DNA from: Gymnothorax reevesii | Lineage: Eukaryota > Chordata > Actinopteri > Anguilliformes > Muraenidae | Direction: 5' to 3' | Assembly (NCBI GenBank): GCA_029721435.1 | Contig: CM056586.1 | Location: 71,467,607 to 71,531,606 of the forward strand | Length of the DNA: 64,000 bases | Part shown: one piece after another, positions 36,270 through 46,290 of the stretch | How the letters are laid out: the number at the start of each line of letters is the position of its first letter | How positions within the stretch are numbered: the first letter of the stretch is position 1 | Translations under genes and position numbers: made by a program | The notes under the pieces: model-generated | The model's database searches: none | Seen by the model: only the letters and a program-made list of their open reading frames with translations | What the model was told of the DNA's origin: nothing

Positions 36270-36560
36270 ATGTGTTTGTCCATAAATATTTGGACACCGA
36301 CAAAGTTATTGTCATTTTAAGTTTATTGTTATTTCACTGCATATTGGTGGTAAAATCGAAAAATAAATATGAGCTCAATGGGCAGACTTTCAGCAATTTG
36401 AGAATATTTACCTTCAAATCAGGGAAAAGTGTAAGAAGTACAGCAGTGTGCCTTTGTTACCCTCATTAAAGGACCAAATGCAGTTCAACTATTGCCTGCA
36501 CAGCTGTTCCAAGCAATATTTCACTGACAAGAGAGCAGATGAAAGGTCTAGAGTTGATTG
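36270..36560. mobile_element. Tc1-type non-autonomous fragment
   Basis: TTTGTCCATAAATATTTGGA CACCGACAAAG is a Tc1-type terminal motif common in fish. It is followed by the family's typical interior (CAGACTTTCAGCAATTTGAG and AGGACCAAATGCAGTTCAAC). The right end is not recognised. Confidence 0.6.
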
Positions 36561-37160
36561 AAAGTAGAGTGCAAGACTTATACAGATATATGTGAACGTC
36601 CATAACATCCAAGCCAAATGTTCACACAATGCTGATTCAGTCTATCACCGCCAGGTAAATATCTCTGTATTTCAGAGTAAACCTTAGTGTTAAAATCTGG
36701 CATCTGCGGTGACATTCTCGCACTGGAGCATCAGTGGTCACGGCTGTGTCAGAGGGGGTGTGAAGCCCTGTGTGAACTTGATGTGCCAGGTCCTCGTCAC
36801 TGACATGCATGTGCGTGATTCACGGTCCCACACAAACGTTCCAGTTCGACCGCCTGCGTAATCTCGGTGCGATACATTTTTAACAAGTACAGTAGTACAG
36901 CATCATGACAAAGATACTCTCAGCTGTGACTTTTTGAAATCATGGTCCTTTTAAGGGGAAAAAAAAATCAACTGTTGGCTTGAAATCACAAATCAGCTAA
37001 GCTGTCACTTTATTTGGAATGGAAATAAAATATTTTTGGAAGTATGAAAATATGTTATAAGTGGATACTTCAGGTTAACAGCCTATATTTCATCCAGGGG
37101 CAGGAGGTGATGGGGGGGGGGGGGCATCATAATTACACCACCCTCTGTGGTCCCTCCATC
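36561..37160. other. Unclassified DNA with a poly-G run
   Basis: Contains GGGGGGGGGGGG near 37112-37123. No gene or element boundary was recognised. Confidence 0.4.
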
Positions 37161-37326
37161 TACAGAGCTGTGAAAAAGTATTTGCCCCCTTTCCGATGTC
37201 TTCAATTCTTGCTTATTTGTCATTTTTAAACTTTTTTGATAATCCAACTAAATTTGAATATGAGACAAAGACAACATGACAAAACACTATATACAGCTTT
37301 TAAATGATGATTTAATTTATTGAAGA

Positions 37327-37440
37327 TACACAGCAAAATTCCCAGTGTTAATTCAACTCCAGTAGAGTTTGGGACCAACCTATCCATCTTGGACTCAAAC
37401 TCTATTGTCGTCGAATTAACACTGGAATTTTTACCGTGTA
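37327..37440. mobile_element. MITE nested in a Tc1-type element
   Basis: TACACAGCAAAATTCCCAGT at the left pairs with the inverted right end TACACGGTAAAAATTCCAGT; the arms are about 50 bp. The 114-bp element interrupts the Tc1-type interior between TTTAATTTATTGAAGA and GAGTTATTCAAAGCC. It is non-coding. Confidence 0.85.
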
Positions 37441-37559
37441 GAGTTATTCAAAGCCTATATTACCAATGTGAAAAAATAATTGCCCCCTTAGACCTAATAA
37501 CTGGTTTTCATCTCACAACGTTGTCTAGGCCACTCAAAGCGTCATTTTGTTACTTTTGA

Positions 37560-38657
37560 GCCATTCAGAGATGGACATTTTTGTGTGCTTCAGATCACAG
37601 TCCTGCTGCTAACCTCACTGCCTTTGAGCTTTAGGTCATGTTCTGATGGCTGGACGTTCTCCAGGAATTTCTGGTTGAGAGCCGAATTCAGGGTTCCATC
37701 AACTGCGGCAAGTCGATCAAGTCCTAAAGCAGCAAAGCAGCTACAGACCTTCACACTGCCATCACCGTGTCTAACTGTTGGTACAATGTTGTTATTGTGG
37801 AATGCTGTTTCAGCCTTATAACAGACCCTTGTCTTCCAAATGTGACGGTGCGTTCAGGAACCACACGCAAGAGAGGGAAATCCAAAAAAAAGGTATGCCT
37901 TAAATGAGTTCCGGGTCCGTACCAAAAAACACAATTGCCAAGCCTCAAAATGAAATCCAAAAATAGAGTTGACTAGACAGGCAGGGGTCAGACCCAGTAG
38001 AACAGAAGCAGCGGTACATAGACGGCAGGCAAAAAGTCGTAGTCGATAAACAAAGCAGTGGGTCATACACAGGGCATCCAAACACAGGAATGGTGGTCAT
38101 ACAAAAATAGGTTTAAATCCAGAAAGAAAAACAATACAAAAAGGGCTGTGGCAAGAATCTTGGTTGGACGAAACAGTCAAAGGAAAACAATACTCAATGG
38201 CATACAGAAGGCGCTGCGCAAAGAAATATTGATCAACATTCTGACAAAGTCAGAACAGCAGTGAGGACTCTAAATAGACAGGAGGGAAGTCACATGCTAT
38301 GCAGGGAACAGGTGAGCTGGATCAGACTAATTACAAAGGGAAGAACACATGAGGGAAACCCTAACCACGAAAACTGGCGAAAGCCAAGACACGGACAGGA
38401 ATTACACAAGCAGCCTATGACATTAAAACAGCTCCGGTCAGGGAGTTCTAAGTGCACAGATAATGCAAAGCAATTAGGCATGTGTGAGAGAAGAAAGACA
38501 GAAAGAGGCATGTGTCCCTCGCAGAAACGCAGAGGGAGACAGGTAAAACTAAGCCAGAGGCGGAGATTAGAACAGGGTGATTGCTGAGTGGGAATTAATA
38601 TTAATTAGTAGCGGTGCAACTTAACAGATTTAACTAGAGTGCTCATTAGAGAGTTAG

Positions 38658-38706
<49 letters not shown>

Positions 38707-39232
38707 TGGATTAGTTGTGTTAGTAGACTATGATACAAACTACAAATGTTAGTCTTGTTAGTAATCAGAACAGCAAGGAGAAGGAAGTAAATGAGAAGTG
38801 AAGGAATAATATGAAACACCAGAAACCATTGAAATCACCCGAAGCAGGTGAGCACACAGACCGGGGAGACGGACTGAACCAACTAGAATACGAGACAGGG
38901 GAGACAAGTGCAATGGAACTGAAGAATGGACTGAAGTAAATCTGAGAATACAATAACCAAAAAGAATAAATAAAAGACAAAATCATGAACATAGAACATG
39001 AGCAGGAACATGAACACAAAACCAAAACCATAACACCAAAAAGGTCCACTTTGGACTCATCAGTCAATAGAATATTATCTGAAAAGTCTTGGTGGTCATC
39101 AAGATATTTTTTGGCAAACCTGAGATGAGACTTTGTGCTATTAATAGTCTGCTGTGGTTTTTGCTGTGCAACTCTCCAATGGATGCTGTTTATACTAAAT
39201 CTCTCTCTTAAGCAAGGTTTACACCTGGGCAC
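37560..39232 (-). pseudogene. Tc1-type transposase, split by a 1.2-kb insertion
   Basis: Reading on the minus strand, 39232-39041 encodes the middle of the protein up to the first catalytic motif (NILLTDESKVDLFG). After the insertion, 37836-37560 continues with VPTVRHGDGSVKVCSCFAAL and the second catalytic motif as QDCDLKHT (usual form QDNDPKHT). The third catalytic region and the N-terminal DNA-binding domain are missing or unrecognisable. Both visible aspartates are retained, but the reading frame is destroyed. Confidence 0.8.
37841..39035. mobile_element. TG...CA element with a perfect 5-bp target duplication, probable solo LTR
   Basis: The element begins TGTGACGGTGCG and ends CCATAACA, and CCAAA is present exactly on both sides (37836-37840 and 39036-39040). 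The interrupted Tc1-type transposase continues across the junction. TG...CA ends and a 5-bp duplication are standard for LTR retroelements, and the 1195-bp length suits a solo LTR. It contains a (TA)n(CA)n microsatellite (about 38660-38706). No protease, reverse transcriptase or integrase is present. Confidence 0.75.
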
Positions 39233-39600
39233 GATGCATTACGAATATCATTTTCCCGTCATTCGTGGCACATTCGTGACATTCATAACTTGACTTAACG
39301 CATTTGAATGGGGTTCTTAACAGCGCGCGTCGGTTCGTGACATTCGTGGAGCATGTTTTTGCCTGCCAAAAAATCTTCCACGAATGTCAGGAATCACCCT
39401 CAATTCATGGAGTTCACAACTGAACATGTCGAGTCGTGGTGATTAGTGGTGGTTCATTATAGAGTGTGACAGCATTTGCAGTGTATTCTTGCCATTCTTT
39501 GGGCCCGTACAGTCAGGCGTCGTTACGAATCGACACGAAAACTGTCAAGACCTGAACTGAATGACGCGTAATAAGTTTTTCACTATGATATAAAAGCGAA
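39216..39600. repeat. Probable repeat rich in CATTCGTG motifs
   Basis: Similarity to the Tc1-type element stops at 39215 and GGTTTACACCTGGGCACGAT follows. CATTCGTG or its complement occurs four times between 39260 and 39390. It may be the end of an unidentified DNA element; no partner end was found. Confidence 0.4.
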
Positions 39601-40931
39601 GTTACGTAAAACAATAAAATTTAAACTTGGGCTGAAAATTGGGCTCCATGTGGGTTGAATCTAGAACCCATGGATCCCCAAGTGCTAAGTGCTATAATCA
39701 ATTAATTGTGTTTAGTTGGTCAATTATGGATCTAAGAGGGCAATTAATTGGCACCCCATTCATGTAAATGCCTAATGAAACCAATTCTTGCCTGTGTGTG
39801 CATAACCCTTATTTAAAAAAAAAACCCTATTTGTGGAAACTTTTAAACAACAAAAATATTTGCCGAGCATTTAGATTGAGCTATTTGCAGTTCATTATCA
39901 CACAAAAAATTTGGTCGACAAAGCCTTGGACTTAACAGAGCTGTGTCACGATTACTGCACATACTCTCAACTTTGAACAGAGTAAATCTGCTCAATTTGC
40001 AAGTCAAAATATAGGAGGTATTTTTCTTCTTCTATGATAATTGGTGCGGGCAAACCAGTTTAGATTTTTCATATCCCTTGGCCAAAGCTTAAAACAGCGG
40101 TTAGAGTCCTCAAATTTCCAAAGAAAGCTTGATTATATATAAAGAATAATGCCAGAGTAACTGAAGAATATAAATACAATGCAAAGCGAAAACAGGTCGG
40201 TAAGGATGGTATCAGATTATAAATCGCAGTCAAGCAGATTCCCTTTCTTGGGATGTAAATTCTGAGCATGTGCAGTAAATGTGACACAGCTCCTTTAATT
40301 CAGTCAAATAAGCCAAACTGCTTAGCAAGAAAGAGATCAAGAAGCCATTTTTTGGTCCAGTAATGAGCATGAGATCGCCCTCTCGCCCAAAGTCCTGTGA
40401 TGTACCATCAGGTGTTCGTGTTTGCTCCCGTCTTCCATTCAAGGACGATCCGAACACTGCATGAATGTCATCAGACACACATTTTTTCATTTTGATTATC
40501 CTAAATGTGACTGTTGCCCAGTTTTACCTGTAATTACTCTTTCTAATTTGAAGGACCCCATGAGAGAAGGAAATGAAACTGTGATGTGGTTTATGACCAT
40601 GAGAAGCTGGTTCTAATGCAAACACATTCAACTGCATGAAAATAGCAATTTGCCGATAATAACATGCATGAAACACAATTAACTCCCTTGTTCTTCTGCT
40701 GAACGCTCCTGACAAAGCAATAAGAAGTAAACGCTTGTTGTCACCGTCACTTTGTCCGTGTAGCTTTCGGACTACGGTTTAAGCGTTCCCCCCCCCCAGT
40801 GACATCTGAGCATCAAACTGCAAAATCTATGCCCCAGCAACGCCTCAAAAATGTGTTTCAAAAGTCATTTCAGCCATGACTGCTATGTTTTAACACCTAG
40901 CGGTCATGGAACATCCAGCATGTATTCGCGT
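39601..40931. other. Unclassified DNA without a recognised gene
   Basis: Short frames only, including an 86-codon minus-strand frame at 40230-40490 without recognisable content. A poly-C run lies near 40790. Confidence 0.4.
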
Positions 40932-41020
40932 TTAACCCTTTTGAGCGCCGAATACATTTTCAAGGAATTAAGAATGTAGTTATCCTGAGCTGTTGAAAAT
41001 CTATCATGTGTCAACTTGAT
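40932..41020. mobile_element. TTAA hairpin MITE, truncated copy (A)
   Basis: Starts TTAACCCTTTTGAGCGCCGA and follows the other copies up to CTATCATGTGTCAACTTGAT, where it stops. Only one arm is present, so this copy cannot fold. Confidence 0.8.
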
Positions 41021-41100
41021 AGTGATATACAGCTGTACAGCTTCCAAAATGCAAATACAATGTAATCAAATAATGTGCATAGAAGACAGAAAATTAGGAC

Positions 41101-41255
41101 TTAACCCTTCAAGCGCCGAATACATTTTCAAGGAATTAAAAATGTAGTTGTCCTGAGCTGTTGAGAACCTATCATGATAGGTTTTCAACAGCATCTGGTT
41201 TTGATATCTTACGCCATTGGGCAACTCTAGTTGCCTATGCCACTCAAAGGGTTAA
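41101..41255. mobile_element. TTAA hairpin MITE, internally deleted copy (B)
   Basis: TTAACCCTTCAAGCGCC at the left and CACTCAAAGGGTTAA at the right, with TTAA on both sides. The central CAACTTGTTTAAAAGAGCTC arms are deleted, leaving CCTATCATGATAGG as the turn. 155 bp. Confidence 0.85.
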
Positions 41256-41616
41256 TTGTGTCCCAGGAATGATGTGTTCACTTTGCAGGGCCCCACTAGC
41301 AAATTTGTGCCACACAGCCCAGCGGAGACACGTGCGGCACCATGGAGGGCAGCCCTGCTACTGGTCAAGGCCTTAAGGGTGGCGCTGGAGGCCCGTTCTC
41401 TCCCAGTGACCCACTCAGCACCACGGACAGCTCCACACACCACACAGGCCAACTGCATGCACAGCTGAGCGGGTTTAATTACCAGCCTGCAGCTGACTTA
41501 AGGCAGAGCAGCAAAACCGTAGGGGGGAATGCAGAGGAGCTCTCAGGAGAGCCAGGGGTAGTGAGTGGGCTTGTTAATTGCGTAATTTTTATGAATCATT
41601 AGGAACTGGCCGGAGA
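41256..41616. other. GC-richer unique block with an exon-like frame
   Basis: ATG at 41342 in a strong context (GGCACCATGGAG) opens an 86-codon frame (to 41602) rich in Ser, Gly and Thr. The peptide is not recognised and no clear donor was seen. A first exon or a conserved non-coding block are both possible. Confidence 0.25.
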
Positions 41617-41743
41617 CCTGGGCTGCATTTCCCAAAAGCACCGATGCAAACTTACGTAGTTGGAAACATTGACAGTGAATGGACAAACTGTGTAAGTTGC
41701 TAACTCATTTAGGGACTATGCTTTTGGGCATCGCAGCCCTGGG
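41617..41743. mobile_element. Short MITE with GGGCTGC ends
   Basis: CTGGGCTGCATTTCCCAAAA at the left pairs with the inverted right end (CAGGGCTGCGATGCCCAAAA). The arms are about 25 bp and the element 127 bp. The termini are familiar from fish DNA-transposon repeats; the superfamily was not determined. Confidence 0.75.
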
Positions 41744-43455
41744 CAGCACCGGTACAGGATCTGGAGGAGGATGTAGACGGTGAGTAGGGAGGACTCTGGG
41801 ATGGCAGTGGAGTCACCCCTCTCTGCCCACTTTCCCCCAGGCTCCCCTGGCCGGGCGGAAACAGGCACAGAGTCCCTGGAGGGAAGAACATGAACAACAG
41901 GTTCTCCAACTCCCCTGTACCCTCACCTTTAGTGATAAACTTCAGTTCTTGCAGAAAGGTCCTTGTCTTCTTCTGATGTTATTTGGGGTCAGCGCTCCAT
42001 TTCCCAGGAGTGGCTGTCACAACCGGCTGTCTGTTTATCGCTCGTTATTCCTGTACAACCACATGGCGTTTAGACAATCTTGACACCCACGTGTATCCAT
42101 TTCATTCTCATTTTTTGGAGAATGAGGAGGAAGTTTCGAAACACTTCGTAAGAATTACAACTTCCATGAAATTTTTTCTGGGTTTCTGCTGCACCAGATA
42201 AAATGTTCTAGTAAAGGCATGAACAATTAGTAAAGTTAAATGGGTCCAATAATTATGTTTCCATGGTAATTGCTAATTGCTAATGTTAATTAAACTGCCA
42301 TTATTGGAGTTGTAATTATTGTTTCTCCTCATAATACCGCTCAATCAAAATTGTAGCATAAATGTGCTCAGATCCCAGATTGAATAATTATGTCCAAGCT
42401 ATTTTAAGGCACAAAAAGATAAATATGTGGAAGAATTGAAAAATAGTTGTAGTTGCATAATTGTGACAGAACTAAATGACTGTATTATACGCTGCTTAAT
42501 TAATTTGGTGAAAAAAGGGACAATATGAAAAACGCAAGTATAAAAGGAAGCAGCGGTTTGTAAATGATCTTTGATCTGTATTAAACTGAAAAACTTGGAA
42601 TTAAAAACATTAATTTTTATACGTTATCAACTTTGTACACGCTCACTCTGAATTTATTGCCTGCCACTCGCTTCAGAAAGTTGGCATCAGGGCAAGATGA
42701 GCCTTGAAATGTGTTGGAATGCTGACAACGGGGGTTCAGATGTCAAAAATGTGAGGCTATTAATTACACCCTTGTGCAAATTAATTGAAACAAGCTGTGA
42801 GAAAGGTTAAAGTTTCAACAGGACTTTTATGATGAATCATATTGATTTACTCATAATAATACATATGACCTCCTCAGATTTTAAGACTGATGTCAACTGT
42901 ACTTGCTATAGCCCGGTATAACTCTCTTATGTGTTTGTGTGAAGTCAAGATCTTTGTGTGCTTTCTCAGGGAAACGTCATACAATGTCTGATGCACAGTT
43001 AACTAGACAGGGAAACAAACGACCACTAGTCACCAAGAAATGTGGCAGGAGCGATTGAAGCAATAACTGCACATGTGCAATTTTTACAATGTGCACCCCA
43101 TAAATGTTATGAGATTTTGTATGATTTCATTTTGTCCTACTGTAAATGAATTGCAAAAAAATCCACAAAATTTGAAAAATATTCGTTCATTTCTTTTTGA
43201 GCTCTCTTGTTTGCAAACAAACAGACAAGCAGGCAGACAAACCAACGGCACCGAACACCTAACCTCCTGCCAACGGTTGAATTTATGCAAATCTGCAGTC
43301 AAGTAGGGGATCTGTGACCCATAAATTTTGTGTCAGGGCGACTCAAGAGTTTACTTTTACTATGCAGGGTTGTTTTGGGTCTGAGCCCAAAACTTTTGAG
43401 TAGAGAGAGAAAATTGGGGTTCATCAGGTTTTATATAGGCTCACAGTTACATTTA
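41744..43455. other. Unique DNA, candidate conserved non-coding block
   Basis: Between about 42200 and 42510 the density of ATTA/TAAT cores is high (CAATAATTATG, GGTAATTGCTAATTGCTAAT, GTTAATTAAACTG, GTAATTATTG). This fits homeodomain-binding sequence but also plain AT-richness. No gene was recognised. Confidence 0.35.
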
Positions 43456-44080
43456 GTTGCCTGATAGGCATTCAATACTGTCAGTGTTTGAACTCTATTC
43501 TTGTCATTTTCCTGTTTATTGTTTAGTTTTATGTATATTTTCATGTTTGATATTGGCATTTCAGTTATTGTGTTTATTTTCTTGTATTGACTTCCTCGTT
43601 TGTTCTTATCTCCCTAATTATAGAGCCAGTTTTCCCTGTTTCTTTGCGAGTTTGTTGCCTACACAGTCGCATACAAGCCTTGTTTTTCTCAGGGTGATTA
43701 TTCCGGTATTGATTCTTTTTGTCTTACACTTTTTGAGATAGCCTGCTTCTTTGTGCATTGAAATATTCTGGCTTTGACTTTGCCTGGCTCTTGAATTGAT
43801 GATTTTGATCTCCCCTGATTCTGGCATTCTCTCCATCGAGCTTTCGACCCCTGGACTGTACCCCCAACCGGAATTTGGATTGTTCCTTCTGTGCTGCATG
43901 TACACCGATTGGCCGGACTGTCTCACCGTCAGAAAGTTTGTGAATTACCTGAGGAACTAATTCTCCGTTGGTGCCCGAGTCCTCACTCTGACCCCTGTCA
44001 CAATTGGCTGAATTATGCAGGACTATCAGGAGGCAATGATGTGCCTCCACTGATTCTGGGGCTCACAATGAGCACAGGTA
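43456..44080. repeat. Possible LTR-like or T-rich interspersed repeat
   Basis: The T-rich strand (CCTGTTTATTGTTTAGTTTT, then CCTGATTCTGGCATTCTCTC, CCCCTGGACTGTACCC) resembles the T-rich end sequences of LTR-like repeats in fish and of the complement of 37841-39035. Boundaries and target duplication were not found. The frames inside (92-108 codons) are composition-driven. Confidence 0.3.
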
Positions 44081-44928
44081 CACTTTTGTATAATCCTTTA
44101 ACAGCTCATTGTAATTACCTCATTAATAAATTGCTTTTATTATCATATGTTGAATGAGAGCCTCGATGGACTGCTCTCTGCCAAGTTTAAAATCATCTTA
44201 GCGTAAGCGCAATAATATTAATTTGGTGAAACCTCAAATAATATGGTCATGTATCTCTTTCAATGCGAAAGAGGTCAAAGGCAGCTTGGAAATCACTGCT
44301 TTCAGTTTGAATTTTAACAGACTATCCAAGTGTTTCTGATTTCAGGTTGGACTGTGTTGATCTTTGACATCACTGTGAGCTGAACATCAGAATATATTTT
44401 TTGAAGAGAGATATATACACATATTTTCCCAATCCAAAAGTAAAGCAATGAATGAACATTTTGGTACATTTTAGAAAAGGCTTTGCACTTTGTGTCTTAT
44501 CTCTCCAGGCTCTACTGCCCAAGAATATTATCTTCCCATTGTCGTGGTCTGACAGAACCTTACAAAATTGGATTGACGACAGAGTTAGCTCTCTCATGAT
44601 TTATACATGGATGGTAGGTTCAGGTCTTCCGAACAAACAGTTCAAAAGATTTAAATTGTGATAAATATCTTGGCTAACTATCGCAATGTTGCAAAAGTAT
44701 TGGAACATTAAGACCTATTCCTTTATTACTGCAATACACTCAGGGTTGAGATCAAAAATGAATGAAATAATATTTCAGAATTTCAGCTTTTATTTCCTGG
44801 TATTTGCACCTGAATGAGTTAAATTACTCAGGGCATTGCACAGAAATGTTTATGTGCGCACAAAAAGTATTAATGAAAATGAAAGTCAATTAAACTTACT
44901 ACATGGTTGCATATTTCTTGGTAACAAT

Positions 44929-45294
44929 GACCCCTTTACACATGGAATTAAAATGCATTTTTTTTTTGATCAGATTGCCATTGGATAGCGTTTGACCACG
45001 GACATATACACCCAGTATTAACATGTCTCCAGCGTCTACAGTGCACTTCGATCACAATCCGTCCCGCTGTAATCACATCATTCTTTCTCTTTCCGCCTGC
45101 GGAGTTGTTGAATGCAGATTGGAGATGCATTACCCGTCCCTGACCACCTTCAGACGTGGTTTGAACGATTGGATCACAAACCGTCCTCTGTGTGTTTTGT
45201 GTGCATTTACACCTGTACTTTCATGTGGCCAAACGCTATCAGATTGTAATCCTATCACAAAAAAAGCATTTTAATACCAGGTGTAAAAGGGTCA
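44929..45294. mobile_element. TIR element nested in a Tc1-type transposon
   Basis: TGACCCCTTTACACATGGAA pairs with the inverted right end TGACCCTTTTACACCTGGTA. The arms are about 70 bp, including ATTAAAATGC and AGATTGCCATTGGATAGCGT (against AATCTGATAGCGTTTGGCC). 366 bp, non-coding. The target duplication is unclear. Confidence 0.8.
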
Positions 45295-45299
45295 GTGTA

Positions 45300-45974
45300 A
45301 GTGAATAAAGCCTGCAACTCTATAACATCATTGCATTCTTATTTTATGATGCTTTTACAGGCTTTTGCTGCCTTTTTCAGTTGCTGTTTGTTTTGAGGAT
45401 TTTGTTCGCTGTAGTCTCCTCTTTAAGAGGTGTACTGCATGTTGGGCTGGATTAAGGTCTGGTGACTGAGTTGTCAAAAAACCTTCCACTTTTTCTCCTG
45501 ATTGAAGTCCCTTATTGTGTTGGATGTGTGTTTTGAGTCATTTCCTTGCTGCACGATGAAGTTCCTCCAAAGTAATGTGGATGTATTGATCCATAAATCG
45601 GCAGATAGAGTGCTGTTTCTCTACTTCTTTGCCGATTGTGATTTCCTCCTCTGATTCATACCTCTGATGAGTGGTTTGCATCACATGGAACAGCCTTTTT
45701 ATTGCAGCTCTCTAAGTCTTCTTTGAACAGTTGACAGAGGTATCTTCACTCCTGCCTGGCAGAGATTGTGATGTCATTAACTGATGTTTTGGGGCTTTTC
45801 TTCTGAACTGTCACAATTTTTCCCATCATGCACTACTGGTGTTTCCCTCGGCCGACCTGTTATCCCACACACTCGTGGTTTCTTTCTTATGCAGGACAGT
45901 TTGAACGATTTCCTCCCCTTTCTAAGCTTCAGAATGGCTTGCCCTTCTGCCAAAGACAGCTCTCCTGCCTCCAT
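45300..45974 (-). pseudogene. Tc1-type transposase, degenerate
   Basis: The minus-strand start at 45974 gives MEAGELSLAEGQAILKLRKG, the N-terminal helix of a Tc1-type transposase, followed by a GRPRETPVV hinge (GRPR/AT-hook-like). The frame is broken at 45777 and later frames are shifted. Near 45460 the C-terminal catalytic region reads QSPDLNPAQHAVHLLKRRLQ; the third acidic residue (E in the usual NPIEH) is Q here. Frameshifts and the lost catalytic residue show it is dead. Confidence 0.8.
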
Positions 45975-46074
45975 GTTGGCTCATCCTTTATAACACAAAT
46001 GCCGTCTGCAAAAGTAAAAACCTGAGGCGACAACCAAAAGTGGCCATCAGTCCATGATCTAAACTGTTTCTCCG

Positions 46075-46290
46075 TGACTCAGCTCACCCGGCAGCTGGAG
46101 CCAATCCAAGCTACCTATGAGCAAACGGCAGGAGTGCACCCTGCACAGCTGACCAATCCATTGCAGATGCTCACATCAATTACTCACACATTAACTGTAA
46201 TTAGCTCGATCAGCATCTCTTTAGACTGTGGGAGGAGTCAGGAAGAAACCCACATGAATGGGGACAAGGTCTCAGGCCAGATTCGTCATG
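46075..46290 (-). repeat. LINE-tail-type repeat, diverged
   Basis: CAGCTGGAGCCAATCCAAGC and TTTAGACTGTGGGAGGAGTC followed by AGGAAGAAACCCACATGAAT are landmarks of a repeat found in many fish genomes. Its orientation is opposite to the copy at 48655-48800. Confidence 0.55.

Larger units (their letters stand above)
37161..39215 (-). mobile_element. Tc1-type transposon carrying two nested insertions
   Basis: The left end is TACAGAGCTGTGAAAAAGTA TTTGCCCCCT. Interior landmarks follow in order (ATGTGAAAAAATAATTGCCC then CCTTAGACCTAATAACTGG). The transposase lies on the minus strand. Two later insertions split it: a 114-bp MITE (37327-37440) and a 1195-bp TG...CA element (37841-39035). The right end is lost; similarity stops near 39215, where another repeat seems to begin. 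Confidence 0.75.
44690..46060 (-). mobile_element. Tc1-type transposon with a nested MITE
   Basis: The left terminus is GTTGCAAAAGTATTGGAACA. The transposase lies on the minus strand (45974 towards 45300). A TIR element (44929-45294) interrupts the left part, between TGGTTGCATATTTCTTGGTA and GTGAATAAAGCCTGC. The right terminus is not recognisable, so the border near 46060 is approximate. Confidence 0.65.

Noticed and set aside
38765..39232. 155-codon minus-strand frame as one protein
   Set aside because: Only the first part is Tc1-type transposase; the rest is a read-through into the inserted LTR-like element.
43084..43306. Frames around GCAGGCAGACAAACC
   Set aside because: Likely part of a simple or interspersed repeat in reverse orientation; no coding support.
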